A stretch of 64,000 bases of DNA from Haemophilus sp. C1 (GCF_001276515.1 NZ_LDVZ01000001.1:1-64000), one strand, 5' to 3'; numbered from the stretch's first letter, positions 31,735 through 40,578 are shown. Notes: generated by a model not told the origin, from the letters alone. Program-made: numbers and translations.

Positions 31735-31756
31735 AACGGCGGAATTATCCGCCGTT
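31735..31756. terminator. Terminator at the end of the phage late operon
   Basis: AACGGCGGA and TCCGCCGTT pair with a 4-nt loop just beyond the last minus-strand gene. The flanks are T/A-rich on both sides. Confidence 0.7.
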
Positions 31757-31772
31757 TTAATTTTAAAAACAG

Positions 31773-32051
31773 TTACTGTATTTTGGATAGTTTATTAAAT
31801 CGTGCATCATGCTGTTTGCCTGAAACCTCGCTTTCATAGGCTGTTTTGCAGTGATTGCTATCAAAGAAGATACCGTTTATGAAACGATATAGTACTCGCC
31901 AGCGTTTTTTCGGCTGTGGTTTTAAACACGCGCGATAAGTTCGGCTAGAAAGGGTTTCATCTGCTGCGCCACCTGTGAGGGCGTTAAACAGTTGGTCTAT
32001 GGCAATCACAACGTGATAGCCATAGCGTTTTAATTTGCATTGAATATCCAT
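31773..32051 (-). CDS. Conserved small phage protein of unknown function
   Basis: A 92-residue basic protein (CKLKRYGYHVVIAIDQLFNA, GGAADETLSSRTYRACL) at the end of the tail-fibre cluster. Similar small proteins with GADETLSSR-type motifs follow tail fibre genes in other Pasteurellaceae prophages, as I recall. They are sometimes labelled UvrD helicase, but no helicase motif is present. It overlaps the upstream gene by 22 bp. Confidence 0.55.
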   Translation of the reverse strand: MDIQCKLKRYGYHVVIAIDQLFNALTGGAADETLSSRTYRACLKPQPKKRWRVLYRFINGIFFDSNHCKTAYESEVSGKQHDARFNKLSKIQ

Positions 32052-32616
32052 GCTTCAATCTCCTGTTCAAGTGCGGTTAAATCATCGGGCGTTTTTAAAG
32101 CCAGTAAGCGGTCTTCAAATGCCTGAGCAAACTGAGCGGATTTTTCAATCACTTTGCTAATTAGCATATCCAGTGGTACACCACGTACACGCGCAATTTG
32201 TGAAAGCATCGGTGTGGGTGTGTTGTGGTCGGCTTGCCATGCGAGAGCCTCTTTTTCTTGACGGTAAAAACTTTCAATTTCCGTCTGTGGATAGCCTGCC
32301 AGCAATCCATTTTTAAGTTGGTCGGCTTTGTCCGCTAACTTATTGAGCAACCCTTCTTTTTGTTGTGCAAAAAGTGCGGTTTGTTTTCAGCTGAAATTTC
32401 CCACGTAAGTGTGTCAAGATTTAACACATGTGCTGCACTGGGTTGTGGGTCAATTAATACAGGATTGCCTGTTTTATCTGCAATGATTTGTTTGCCTTGC
32501 GTTTGCCCATTTAACAAGGTGCTATATAAATCATTGGTAATTTGTACTGCATGAGCTGGGATATTATGGATATCGTCACTCAAAAAACACTTGTTTGCAC
32601 TATCATAGTAATACAT
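32030..32616 (-). pseudogene. Tail fibre assembly chaperone, frameshifted
   Basis: The N-terminal part (32616 to 32335: YYYDSANKCFLSDDIHNIPA, TLLNGQTQGKQIIADKTG, LDTLTWEISAE) and C-terminal part (32350 to 32030: NKLADKADQLKNGLLAGYPQ, EKEALAW) together make a Tfa-type chaperone. Adding one A in the GAAAAC run near 32390 joins them as ISAEKQTALFAQQKEGLLNK. The lesion falls beside an uptake-signal core (accgcactttt). As sequenced the protein is cut short. Confidence 0.75.
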
Positions 32617-32618
32617 AT

Positions 32619-34451
32619 TTAGACTCCTATTGCACGCCAGTAAATAACAATATCTCGGTCTGATTGTTGCCTTACCGTCATCCGAGTTTGATCTAGCGAC
32701 GCTAAAACTGGGTCTTGAGTAACTCGTTTATCCGTCATCACTCCGTAAGACATCACAACATTAAAACAAGATGATGGAAACCTAATCGGGAAGGTAATAT
32801 AAGTATCAGTTATACGACCATATCCTCTGTTAAGTACAGCGAGCCCCCATTGTAAAATCATCCCATTTGGCAATTTACACCACCCCGTTTCGGCTAGATT
32901 TTGAGTAATAGATTGTGTAACTATCTCTCTTACTGACTGATTAAAATCCGTAATCTGACTCACGGTATGAGTATGATTACGGTCTGCTTTATCTTGCAGT
33001 CCTTGCGCTAATCGCCCTGCATCAAGCGAACCAGCATTGGTTACTTCACCATGGGATTTAATCCAAAAGACCACATCATCAAAACTATTAAGGGCTTTGA
33101 TGCAAAGTTTTAGCACGAGAGATTTAGGGCGAGTTTCATCTCCACCTGTTGCCATTTGAGAGGTGTTTTTAGGTGAAACAAAACCATTATCGCCATCTCT
33201 ATCATCATAATAATTGACACTCCACAAATCTGAAGAATGAGTAAATGTTGTATAGTCAAAATACGAATTATTTCTTCCTTGACTTGAGTCGTCGAACCAA
33301 GAATCGTAGTCTATCGGTACTCTATGCACATGTCGTTTTAACTCATCCTCTTGTATTTGCCCCACAGACAAGCCATTCCCCGCATTACGCAAAAATCTAT
33401 CTGCTACTTTAGGCACGCGTTCAATGGAGCCATATTTACCAACTAAGTGACGATATAACTCTGGGTAACGCTGCTCGGTAACTTGCGCGGCAATCTCATC
33501 AAAGGCAATCCAGCCAGCAGGGATGTTATCCACGGCAAAATAAGCTGTCATCCCCACGTCGCTACGAGTTAAATCAGGGAGTTTGTTGCTACCCAACACC
33601 CGATATAAATCTGGAAAGGTTTGTTGGCTGAACGTAGAACCATCAGCACGTAAAAAACCTACAGGATTTGTTACCGCACGTGGAAATGATACTACTGCAC
33701 CTAAAGGCAAGCCTTTTTTAGCAGCCTCGCCCACCGCATATTCGGAGGCAAATTTATTTTTATCTGCTCCATCTGTTTTGTGCGATATTGGTAAAATACC
33801 GGGCTCTGTTTCTGTTGCTGATTTTGCTGCCCATTTTGTATTGGCAAGCTCTTCGGCTGCAATGGCTTTGTCATAAGCCGTTTTAACCGCCGCACTGGTT
33901 GCCACAGTGTCTGCGCTATTGCTATCTACTGCAGAGGATTTTTTGCTATTGGGGATAACATTGCCAAGCGAGCGAGTATTGGAGTCAATAAGCTGTTTTA
34001 GCTGATAAGCGGTTTTAGGCGTCAATGCCAAATCTTCGCTTTGGCTATCGTAGCCAGTGTAGAGTTGGGTTACCCCATATTGAGTTAATGTCGCCTGAGC
34101 AATCTCACTCAACGCAAACCCCCAACGCACCCAATATTGGGAGTTTGATTCATTCGGGCTGTTATTTTTGCTATTTTTTAATGCTCGGTAGCTTACCCCT
34201 TCAAACTGAACGCAAGAGCCTTTAGTATAGTCTTGTGTAGCAGACCATTCGGGCAACCCTCGTTGCATTAAATAAGTGTGTTTTTCGTCAAGTCGTTTAA
34301 ACAAAAAGTTAAACCACTCCATAGGAGGGATGCCTTGTGTTTGGTCAAATGTAATCCCCCAACCGCGCAATAAGTCGGGGAAATTATCGACCTCACCCTG
34401 TTTTGCAGATGATGCAAAAATGCTTTCATCTGGCTTATTTACTAATGCCAT
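32619..34451 (-). CDS. Phage tail fibre protein with collar domain
   Basis: A 610-residue host-recognition fibre. The N-terminal half carries a phage fibre start (FASSAKQGEVDNFPDLLRGW) and an Ala/Ser-rich helical shaft. GAVVSFPRAVTNPVGFLRAD near 250 is a tail-collar type motif, with a second collar-like repeat (DNIPAGWIAFDEI) near 300 and a fibre tip ending IVIYWRAIGV. It sits between the DUF2612 baseplate protein and the fibre chaperone, the usual order. Confidence 0.85.
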   Translation of the reverse strand: MALVNKPDESIFASSAKQGEVDNFPDLLRGWGITFDQTQGIPPMEWFNFLFKRLDEKHTYLMQRGLPEWSATQDYTKGSCVQFEGVSYRALKNSKNNSPNESNSQYWVRWGFALSEIAQATLTQYGVTQLYTGYDSQSEDLALTPKTAYQLKQLIDSNTRSLGNVIPNSKKSSAVDSNSADTVATSAAVKTAYDKAIAAEELANTKWAAKSATETEPGILPISHKTDGADKNKFASEYAVGEAAKKGLPLGAVVSFPRAVTNPVGFLRADGSTFSQQTFPDLYRVLGSNKLPDLTRSDVGMTAYFAVDNIPAGWIAFDEIAAQVTEQRYPELYRHLVGKYGSIERVPKVADRFLRNAGNGLSVGQIQEDELKRHVHRVPIDYDSWFDDSSQGRNNSYFDYTTFTHSSDLWSVNYYDDRDGDNGFVSPKNTSQMATGGDETRPKSLVLKLCIKALNSFDDVVFWIKSHGEVTNAGSLDAGRLAQGLQDKADRNHTHTVSQITDFNQSVREIVTQSITQNLAETGWCKLPNGMILQWGLAVLNRGYGRITDTYITFPIRFPSSCFNVVMSYGVMTDKRVTQDPVLASLDQTRMTVRQQSDRDIVIYWRAIGV

Positions 34452-34460
34452 ATGTGACCT

Positions 34461-35036
34461 CTATATTAGGTTGAAAAGATATTGCACACCTGCTTGGCGT
34501 GGCAGTATATCTAAGTGGTTAATTGCGAATTTTTTAAAATCAGATGTGATAGCGCTTGGAACAGAGATAGAGACGGTCATATCGTAGTTATCCACGATGT
34601 GACAACCTTCACCAAAAATAAATAGGCACGCCTCAATTAAGTTTGGTAGCGTGCCTATTTGGTAGTTTTTAAGGATTCTGCATTTAATCAAGAATCGATA
34701 ATCATCATCAGATAATCTGACATAATCAGACAGTGGGTCTCGTTTACGATACCATTGCGCACCGCCTAGCCTTTTTTTGCTAAATCCCAGCGCATTGGGT
34801 GAATTGCGGAAACCGAAAAATTTACGTAATTGATAGCCATTAATAACCCGAAATTGCCCGACGTGTTTACCGACTAAATCAAGCTGATGCCCTGTTGCTG
34901 TTTCAATATTCAACACATCTTGCAATCGATATAACTCGATAAAGCCTTGCCCGATAATGTTTTCAAATAGCTTAATCGTTGAGACGGCTTTTGGCTTGTT
35001 TCGGTATTGCCAAATTAACAAATCAGCATAGCCCAT
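34461..35036 (-). CDS. Baseplate-wedge/tail protein, DUF2612
   Basis: A 191-residue DUF2612-type protein (LLIWQYRNKPKAVSTIKLFE, ATGHQLDLVGKHVGQFR, DDDYRFLIKCRILKNYQIGT). In contractile-tailed phages it follows the gp47-like protein and links the baseplate to the fibre. Its ATG overlaps the stop of the gp47-like gene. Confidence 0.8.
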   Translation of the reverse strand: MGYADLLIWQYRNKPKAVSTIKLFENIIGQGFIELYRLQDVLNIETATGHQLDLVGKHVGQFRVINGYQLRKFFGFRNSPNALGFSKKRLGGAQWYRKRDPLSDYVRLSDDDYRFLIKCRILKNYQIGTLPNLIEACLFIFGEGCHIVDNYDMTVSISVPSAITSDFKKFAINHLDILPRQAGVQYLFNLI

Positions 35037-36178
35037 TATTTCACCTCGATGGTTATATCCGTTGCTAAAATTCGGATTAATTCACGTGGCTGTGCGGTAA
35101 TATTTTCTGTGGTAAGAGACTGCCCTTTACGCCCGATTTTTAGTTCTTTCACCCAGAAACCACCCACTTTATTAATTGGCGAATAAAGTCTGGAAAGCGA
35201 AAGATTTTGCCCGATGCCAAAGCGTTGAATGGATAATAATCGTTTGATTTCATCCTTATCTACTTCGGTGAAGTCTTCATATCGAACACAACGCATAGAT
35301 ACTTGCACATCAACAGGCGTTGCACGGTCGAACCGTAATGCTCTACGCTCGCCATTTACCGTTAAAGTCGTTTCTGTCGCACCTTGCAACCCGACCCCTG
35401 CCCCTTTGTTTTCATAAATAACGTGAGCGATTTGCTCATCTGCCCCGCCATCTACAATAATATTCAAGGAGTTAGGTTCAACCCCATATTTATCACGCTG
35501 CTTAGTGTTATTTTCTAGCACTTTAACTTGTCTAACATCAGGCAATGCGGCGATTTTGGATTGGATAGCGTCCGCCGAATTTTGCGCATTTTTGGTTCGA
35601 CTGATGAAAAAACGTTCTCTTAATTGTAAGTCGGTTTCTTCTTCCTCGCCAATTTCGGAATTTTCGAATGTGGTTGCCGAGGTAAGCCCAAGCGTAACGG
35701 TCTCAATGGTCAAATTCGTGTTTTTTATGAGGTTAAACGCACCCAATTCTTCGCTACGAAAGTCTGCACGAGCAGAACCATTGCTATCTAACTGTACATC
35801 TGCCGTTAATACCCACCGCACTTTATGTGGGTCAGACACTACAATCCCCGCATAAAGGTGAGTTAAAGGCTCCCCTGTCAAAATCACTGAGCGCAAATAG
35901 CTATAGCTTGCTGCTCGTCTTATCAATCCTGCATAAGCAACACGCTGATCGAGCCAAGCACCTGTCGCAACATCAGGATCTAACTGTCGATATACATTCT
36001 CGGCAAGCTCCTCAATATCCATTTTCATTTGAGCAAGCAAGCCCACCATTTGCCCATCGGGTGAGTTGGGCGATAGGTCGATATTCTGCCCATAGATTTG
36101 TATAAATCCATCTTCAAATCGCGCCACGATTTCGTTTAATCGCTCAATTTGAATGCCTGTTTCAATCAGTTTTGCCAT
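35036..36178 (-). CDS. Baseplate J/gp47-like wedge protein
   Basis: A 380-residue Baseplate_J family protein (LSPNSPDGQMVGLLAQMKMD, DQRVAYAGLIRRAASYSY, ETDLQLRERFFISR). The ATG at 36178 is preceded by GGAGAAAAT and gives the family start KLIETGIQI; an upstream in-frame start lacks a ribosome site. A terminator hairpin lies just upstream, separating it from the antirepressor gene. Confidence 0.85.
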   Translation of the reverse strand: MAKLIETGIQIERLNEIVARFEDGFIQIYGQNIDLSPNSPDGQMVGLLAQMKMDIEELAENVYRQLDPDVATGAWLDQRVAYAGLIRRAASYSYLRSVILTGEPLTHLYAGIVVSDPHKVRWVLTADVQLDSNGSARADFRSEELGAFNLIKNTNLTIETVTLGLTSATTFENSEIGEEEETDLQLRERFFISRTKNAQNSADAIQSKIAALPDVRQVKVLENNTKQRDKYGVEPNSLNIIVDGGADEQIAHVIYENKGAGVGLQGATETTLTVNGERRALRFDRATPVDVQVSMRCVRYEDFTEVDKDEIKRLLSIQRFGIGQNLSLSRLYSPINKVGGFWVKELKIGRKGQSLTTENITAQPRELIRILATDITIEVK

Positions 36179-36195
36179 ATTTTCTCCAATAAAAA

Positions 36196-36217
36196 ACCCG
36201 ATCGGAAATGATCGGGT
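36196..36217 (-). terminator. Terminator between antirepressor and baseplate J gene
   Basis: ACCCGATC and GATCGGGT pair; on the minus strand TTTTTTATT follows. Near-copies of this hairpin occur at 52312-52333 and 59514-59539. Confidence 0.8.
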
Positions 36218-36290
36218 GGTGATTTTAAGCACGCCCAAAGCCGCTTACAGTTTCCCGTAAGCGGTAAGTGCGGTCGGATTTTTCGTTGTT

Positions 36291-37178
36291 TTATAGGATG
36301 TCTAGCTGAAAGCCTGTTGCTTTAGGGTTATAGGCTCGAAGATATTTTAAGACACGCCAGTTATTTCCTTGCTCGCATTCAAATTGCTCTGTAATGCGTG
36401 TCAATACGTTATGGGCCTGACGGAGAGTATTGCGATATTCGTAAGCCACGCCATAAACGGAAGCAGCATAGTGCGAGCCAATTTGTTTTAATGCTGGGTG
36501 AAGTACTTGGCAAAGTTCCGTGCCACGCAATAAAGCGAACCACGCCCAAACGAGCTGTTGTAGGTCATGCTCTGTAAATTCACGGGTGAATAGCTCATCT
36601 TTTTTCTGTTCAGTGATAAGCTCACCTTCAAGCACGATTCTGTGAACATACTCTACTGCTTCAGGGAGTTGCTCTAATGTTAAATCTTCGATTGATTCCA
36701 CATTAAAGCGTTGATGGACTAAATGATAAGCCTCAGAATAAATTAATCCCTTTTTGCTCACGAGCATATTCACGGCATTGCGTAAGCCTGTGCGATCATC
36801 TACTGTGGTTTTACGTTCTGCTTTGCCATTAAACCAATAATCATGTAACGCTTGATAACACTCTTTTTTGTATTTGATTAATGTGTCACGGATTTCTGGT
36901 TTGCAACGATTAATATCAATTCCAAATAACCAACCGTTTAAATATTCGATTGGTAAGCAAATCATATTTTGGTTGCCGCCATTAGTAGGTATGATCATGA
37001 CGATCATACCTTGAGAAAGAACTTCATCACGTTTGATACGTAATACTTGAGGTTCCCATGCAAGACCAATATTTTCACAAATTGGCTTCATAGCAACATA
37101 GTGATTGCCATTTTGTTCAACGGTAATTAATGACTGATTGTTGAATGAAATTGTTTGGGTTGAGATTTGATTAGCCAT
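36291..37178 (-). CDS. ant: P22-type antirepressor (P22AR_N / P22AR_C)
   Basis: A 295-residue antirepressor. The N-terminal domain shows YVAMKPICENIGLAWEPQVL, then ICLPIEYLNGWLFGIDINR and KYKKECYQALHDYWF, the P22AR_N pattern. The C-terminal domain (AVEYVHRIVLEGELI, VWAWFALLRGTELCQVLHP, GSHYAASVYGVAYEYRNTLR) is P22AR_C. Such proteins bind and inactivate phage repressors, allowing induction. It is unusual that it sits inside the baseplate genes. The leader contains a C4-type antisense RNA, the known controller of ant genes in P1/P7 and relatives. Confidence 0.88.
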   Translation of the reverse strand: MANQISTQTISFNNQSLITVEQNGNHYVAMKPICENIGLAWEPQVLRIKRDEVLSQGMIVMIIPTNGGNQNMICLPIEYLNGWLFGIDINRCKPEIRDTLIKYKKECYQALHDYWFNGKAERKTTVDDRTGLRNAVNMLVSKKGLIYSEAYHLVHQRFNVESIEDLTLEQLPEAVEYVHRIVLEGELITEQKKDELFTREFTEHDLQQLVWAWFALLRGTELCQVLHPALKQIGSHYAASVYGVAYEYRNTLRQAHNVLTRITEQFECEQGNNWRVLKYLRAYNPKATGFQLDIL

Positions 37179-37226
37179 TTCTGACTCCTGTTTGATGTTT
37201 CTGAAAAAATTTGACCTGATAGGATC

Positions 37227-37303
37227 GCCAAGAGGTTCAGAAGTCGCAAACAGTCGACCGGGATTATTCCCCTTTCGGGTATTTTATTCTCCGCCCTCTC
37301 GGC
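37227..37303 (-). ncRNA. C4-type antisense RNA in the antirepressor leader
   Basis: On the minus strand GCCGAGAGG (37303-37295) pairs with CCTCTTGGC (37235-37227), enclosing GGGAATAATCCC and GTCG...CGAC hairpins. A 9-bp closing stem with inner stem-loops, lying ~50 bp before a P22AR antirepressor, is the C4 RNA arrangement. In P1/P7 C4 pairs with the ant message and blocks its translation. The rest of the 312-bp gap (37304-37456) holds a TATACAT -10-like box and a short frame without a clear start. Confidence 0.65.
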
Positions 37304-37456
37304 ATAGATAAGATGTGGTTATGTATAATGAATGTTTAATGGCAATAAAACAAACAAGGTTACTAAATTTCACGCATAAAAAAACCGCTATGCTATCGGG
37401 TGCAGAATTGCCGCTGTTTGTAAGGTTTCTGACGCCTTGGTAAAAATAATAATGAA

Positions 37457-37483
37457 AAAAGCCTGCTTTGTAAACAGGCTTTT
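37457..37483 (-). terminator. Terminator after the PD-(D/E)xK nuclease gene
   Basis: AAAAGCCTG and CAGGCTTTT pair; on the minus strand TTTTTTCATT follows. Confidence 0.85.
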
Positions 37484-37490
37484 GAAAGCT

Positions 37491-38648
37491 TTATTGCGAT
37501 TTTTTTCTAAAATTTTCGTCATTAATACAATACTCGAAACAATCACGAATAATGCCACTTAATCTTAAAATATTCTCAGGGCAATCAATAATAATTTGGT
37601 TGCCTGAAATCTCTAATCCTGCTCTAAGTATTTCTTTTTGATGCTCAGGAGTTAAGTCAATAGGGACAATGATCGAAGGGCGTTGTTTATTATCATAGTA
37701 GCGCAAAATCCATCTATTAGATTTCCCTTGATATAAAATACCAAAATAACTCTCCGTGTCTTTTGCAACTAAATCTGCATCGCTACCAGCCCCAATAATC
37801 ATTGTTACATACTCTAAAACTTGTCTTTCAGTATATGTAGTAATAATTTTACAGTTGTCAGGATCTACAACATCTGCTTTTTCATCATTATATTCCACCT
37901 CAGGAACCACAGCAGGTTCTGTATCAATGGCTTTTTTCGACAATCCAGAAACAACCATATCACTTACAGCTTTTTCAACTGCTTGTCTTACTATCGGCGT
38001 TATAGACTCGATAAAGCGCTGATTCAACTGTCTTCCAATATTGGAACGGCTTGCTATATAACGAACAAACTCACAATCAACCTCTTTTAATGATGAGGAT
38101 ATTGTTTTTGTAAATGTTGATAGGTAGATACTTTCTTCAGCTAATGTACGTAATGCCTCAGGCTGAAATTTATCATGACAAAATTGAGATAATTGGAATA
38201 TTTTGGTTTCGTCAAGTGATTCAAAATTAATGCGCAAAAATGGCGCATCATCCATAATATTTTTATCTTTTAGATCTGTGAAAAATCGCCATTCACGACC
38301 ATTGCTAATTGCTGCAACAGCAACTTCTGGAGTTGCATTGAAATAGCGTGCTAATTGTGGGGAATGGTTTGAAAGATCTTCACTGTAAGATTTAGCCTCA
38401 ATAAACATAACAGGGACATCATGACAAAATAAGGCGTAATCTACTCGTTCACCATTTTTTGCTCCGACAAAATCGGCTGCATACTCAGCCTTTACCTTAG
38501 TAGGGTCATAAGCTGAAAACCCTAAAATATCAAGGAAAGGAAGAATTAAAGCTTGCTTTGTTGTTTCCTCAGTTGAACAATGTTGCCCCACTCTCATTAC
38601 ATGTTGGGAGTGAGCTAAAATTCTCTCTTTAAAAATTTGATCGCTCAT
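37491..38648 (-). CDS. Stand-alone HsdR-N-like PD-(D/E)xK nuclease, prophage accessory
   Basis: A 385-residue protein with an N-terminal type I restriction R-subunit-like nuclease domain: TTKQALILPFLDILGFSAYD, then GERVDYALFCHDVPVMFIEA followed by KS. The D...ExK catalytic core is visible in RVDYAL and FIEAKS. There is no helicase part. The C-terminal ~120 residues carry an uncharacterised domain (SYFGILYQGKSNRWILRYYD). I chose ATG 38648 for its strong ribosome site (AGAGGAAATAAAA). It is inserted with the antirepressor between two baseplate genes and reads as a moron. A defence or superinfection-exclusion role is inferred. Confidence 0.75.
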   Translation of the reverse strand: MSDQIFKERILAHSQHVMRVGQHCSTEETTKQALILPFLDILGFSAYDPTKVKAEYAADFVGAKNGERVDYALFCHDVPVMFIEAKSYSEDLSNHSPQLARYFNATPEVAVAAISNGREWRFFTDLKDKNIMDDAPFLRINFESLDETKIFQLSQFCHDKFQPEALRTLAEESIYLSTFTKTISSSLKEVDCEFVRYIASRSNIGRQLNQRFIESITPIVRQAVEKAVSDMVVSGLSKKAIDTEPAVVPEVEYNDEKADVVDPDNCKIITTYTERQVLEYVTMIIGAGSDADLVAKDTESYFGILYQGKSNRWILRYYDNKQRPSIIVPIDLTPEHQKEILRAGLEISGNQIIIDCPENILRLSGIIRDCFEYCINDENFRKKSQ

Positions 38649-38776
38649 TTTTATTTCCTCTAGAATAAATTTGATATCCATTCTATGAAATAAAAATATA
38701 TTCTTTAAGATTTTTAATCAGAAATTTTCTATTTTTGCGATCTCCGTCACAAAACTTTACTTAATTTAACTTCACT

Positions 38777-39130
38777 TTAAGCGTCATAACGTGCGGTTTG
38801 TTGTTGTCCGTAAATATCTTGGTAATCAATCGATATGGTCAGCTTGCGTGTATCTGCATCAAAATTAGCTTGATAATCAGTTATTCTGCTTACACCTTCA
38901 CTTTCCAACACATAGCGTTTTATTTTGATTTCCCAATCCGCCATATTTACCCCTCGCCCCATTTGTTCGAGCCAAGGTAAACCGTGTTCTAGGTCTAAAA
39001 ACCAGTCATTAGCAAATGACCAAAGGCGAGTTTGTACATTTTGAGCAATAGCATCGGACTCTGTTGCGTAGTTCGAAAAGCCTTGCCCAAATGTCCAATC
39101 GTGATTGCTATCTATTCTGCGTACTTTCAT
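38777..39130 (-). CDS. Baseplate protein, gp46/W-like
   Basis: A 117-residue protein (WTFGQGFSNYATESDAIAQN, then RLWSFANDWFLDLEHGLPWL and SEGVSRITDYQANFDADTRK) typical of the gp25/W-like wedge proteins of contractile-tailed phages. Upstream is the spike gene. The downstream partner gp47-like gene is displaced 2.6 kb away by the nuclease and antirepressor. Confidence 0.75.
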   Translation of the reverse strand: MKVRRIDSNHDWTFGQGFSNYATESDAIAQNVQTRLWSFANDWFLDLEHGLPWLEQMGRGVNMADWEIKIKRYVLESEGVSRITDYQANFDADTRKLTISIDYQDIYGQQQTARYDA

Positions 39131-39131
39131 T

Positions 39132-39239
39132 TCACCACCATCTAATTGCGTTAATAAATGGTGTAAGAATGGATAAGCCTAAGCAAATGATAGCAAAAGC
39201 AATCGCAAAACGAATTAAAGGAGTTGTTTGCGTTTCCAT
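39132..39239 (-). CDS. Small membrane protein (35 residues) ending AIRWW
   Basis: METQTTPLIRF leads into one hydrophobic segment (AIAFAIICLGLSILTPFI) and the end NAIRWW. The ATG has AAAAGGATTAGAT before it. The codons for WW (TGGTGG) double as the ribosome site of the next gene, whose ATG follows the stop by two bases. A second phage micro-protein at 41469-41579 ends in the same AIRWW. Confidence 0.6.
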   Translation of the reverse strand: METQTTPLIRFAIAFAIICLGLSILTPFINAIRWW

Positions 39240-39269
39240 ATCTAATCCTTTTAAGATGAATTTGTAACT

Positions 39270-39914
39270 TTATTGTGGCACGCCTGTTTTACCGCCACTG
39301 TCGCCTGTATGTTTATGGGTTTTCCCTGAAATACCGCCAGCTTTCACATCCGTATCGCTCGAGATAACACCTGTGGAGCTATGCGAGCCTGTTTGAGAGG
39401 TATCGCCCTGATGTTCGATATTTCCTTTAATCAAAATCGAGCCGTTTTTGATTCTGATGTATGTGCTGCCATCAAGGGTCTGCATGGATAACCCTTCGGT
39501 AAAAAATCCGCCAATAGCTTTCGGCACAGAGCATATGCCAGGAATAAACATCGCATCGGATAAATCATGTAGCCTAAAATCTAAAGGCGTTGATGCGCTG
39601 CCGTTTTGCCACCATCCGTCAATGCAACGCTCGGAAAATATCGCTATCCCCTCATCGCCTGCTTTAAGCGGGAATGTCACCGCAAAACCCCCGCCACGAG
39701 GAAAACTCACGGGTACATCAAGAAGTGGCGGTATATCTGCCCCACTCCCATCGACTAACTGCATTTTTATTTGTATGGCAAGTGATACAGTTTGCTTGAC
39801 TGGGTCAAAACTCACCACTTTTGCCGGCAATGCCGTGTGAAGGCTTAATCGGTCCTGCTGGATTTGTCTATCTGCTGCTGTTTCAGGGGTGGCGAGTAAT
39901 TGTTCGTAGTTCAT
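39270..39914 (-). CDS. Membrane-puncturing spike protein, Gp138-like
   Basis: A 214-residue baseplate spike: an OB-like N-terminal domain (AKVVSFDPVKQTVSLAIQIK, VPVSFPRGGGFAVTFPLKAG, ERCIDGWWQNG) followed by beta-helical repeats (GSTYIRIKNGSILIKGNIEH). The His-containing tip GKTHKHTGDSGGKT is typical of metal-binding spike ends. It pierces the outer membrane during infection. Confidence 0.8.
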   Translation of the reverse strand: MNYEQLLATPETAADRQIQQDRLSLHTALPAKVVSFDPVKQTVSLAIQIKMQLVDGSGADIPPLLDVPVSFPRGGGFAVTFPLKAGDEGIAIFSERCIDGWWQNGSASTPLDFRLHDLSDAMFIPGICSVPKAIGGFFTEGLSMQTLDGSTYIRIKNGSILIKGNIEHQGDTSQTGSHSSTGVISSDTDVKAGGISGKTHKHTGDSGGKTGVPQ

Positions 39915-39957
39915 TAAATATAACCTTTGATTTATATTTTAAATATGTTATGATTTG

Positions 39958-39975
39958 CATAACTTAAAAGTTATG
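39958..39975. promoter_or_regulatory. Operator palindrome of the HigBA-like module
   Basis: CATAACTTAAAAGTTATG is an 18-bp perfect palindrome eight bases before the toxin ATG. This is the expected site for autorepression by the toxin-antitoxin complex. Confidence 0.7.
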
Positions 39976-39983
39976 AGAGTTTT

Positions 39984-40304
39984 ATGTTCGAGTTATTATT
40001 TCACCCTGAAGCATTTGCTGAAATTGAAGCCTTATCTCCAATAATGCGAGCTAAAGCATTAAATGCTCTGGATAAGTTAGAAACATTAGGCAGTGAGCTT
40101 CGTTTCCCGCATACGCGCGCAATGGGTAATGGTTTATTTGAACTACGCGCTGGCAATAAAGATATTTCGCGCACCTTTTTTGCTTTTGCCATAGGGAAGA
40201 AAATTTACATCCTGCGCACTTTTGTTAAGAAAACACAGAAAACCCCACCGTCAGAAATTGAATTAGCTTTAAAACGTTTAGGAGAAATGACCGATGAAAG
40301 TTAA
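39984..40304 (+). CDS. HigB-like (Gp49/RelE-superfamily) toxin
   Basis: A 106-residue toxin of the phage-derived Gp49/HigB family (LFHPEAFAEIEALSPIMRAK, then MGNGLFELRAGNKDISRTFF and AFAIGKKIYILRTFVKKTQK). These are ribosome-dependent mRNA interferases. It lies on the strand opposite to the late genes and overlaps its antitoxin gene by 11 bp, toxin first, as in HigBA systems. Confidence 0.85.
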   Translation: MFELLFHPEAFAEIEALSPIMRAKALNALDKLETLGSELRFPHTRAMGNGLFELRAGNKDISRTFFAFAIGKKIYILRTFVKKTQKTPPSEIELALKRLGEMTDES

Positions 40305-40578
40305 ACCGATAAGTTACAAACAAGTAAAAGAGACCTTACTTCAAGACGAAGAAACTAAAGCACTTTATTTGCAAGAAAAACGTATTGAGGAACTGCAATC
40401 ACTACTCCAAGAAATGCGTATTCGTGCAGGTCTCACTATTTCTCAAGTTGCCGAAAAAATGGGTGTAACTCAACCGGCAATCAGCAAATTAGAAAAGAAT
40501 GCCAGCCGGGCTTCATTTCTAACACTACAACGCTATGCGCATGCTTGCGGTGCCGAATTGCGTGTAGGTGTCATTTAA
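40294..40578 (+). CDS. HigA-like antitoxin (XRE family)
   Basis: A 94-residue antitoxin with an N-terminal helix pair and a C-terminal helix-turn-helix (IRAGLTISQVAEKMGVTQPA, then ISKLEKNASRASFLTLQRYA). It would neutralise the upstream toxin and repress the module through the palindrome at 39958. Confidence 0.87.
   Translation: MKVKPISYKQVKETLLQDEETKALYLQEKRIEELQSLLQEMRIRAGLTISQVAEKMGVTQPAISKLEKNASRASFLTLQRYAHACGAELRVGVI

Noticed and set aside
31773-32051. Label as UvrD DNA helicase for the 92-residue end gene
   Set aside because: Too short and no Walker or helicase motifs; the label appears to be a propagated misannotation.
33583-33876. Plus-strand open frame opposite the tail fibre gene
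   Set aside because: A mirror of the fibre coding frame with no start context or family features.
37304-37456. Ash/Icd-like peptide upstream of the C4 RNA
   Set aside because: A frame of ~55 codons is open on the minus strand but has no convincing start; kept only as a remark.
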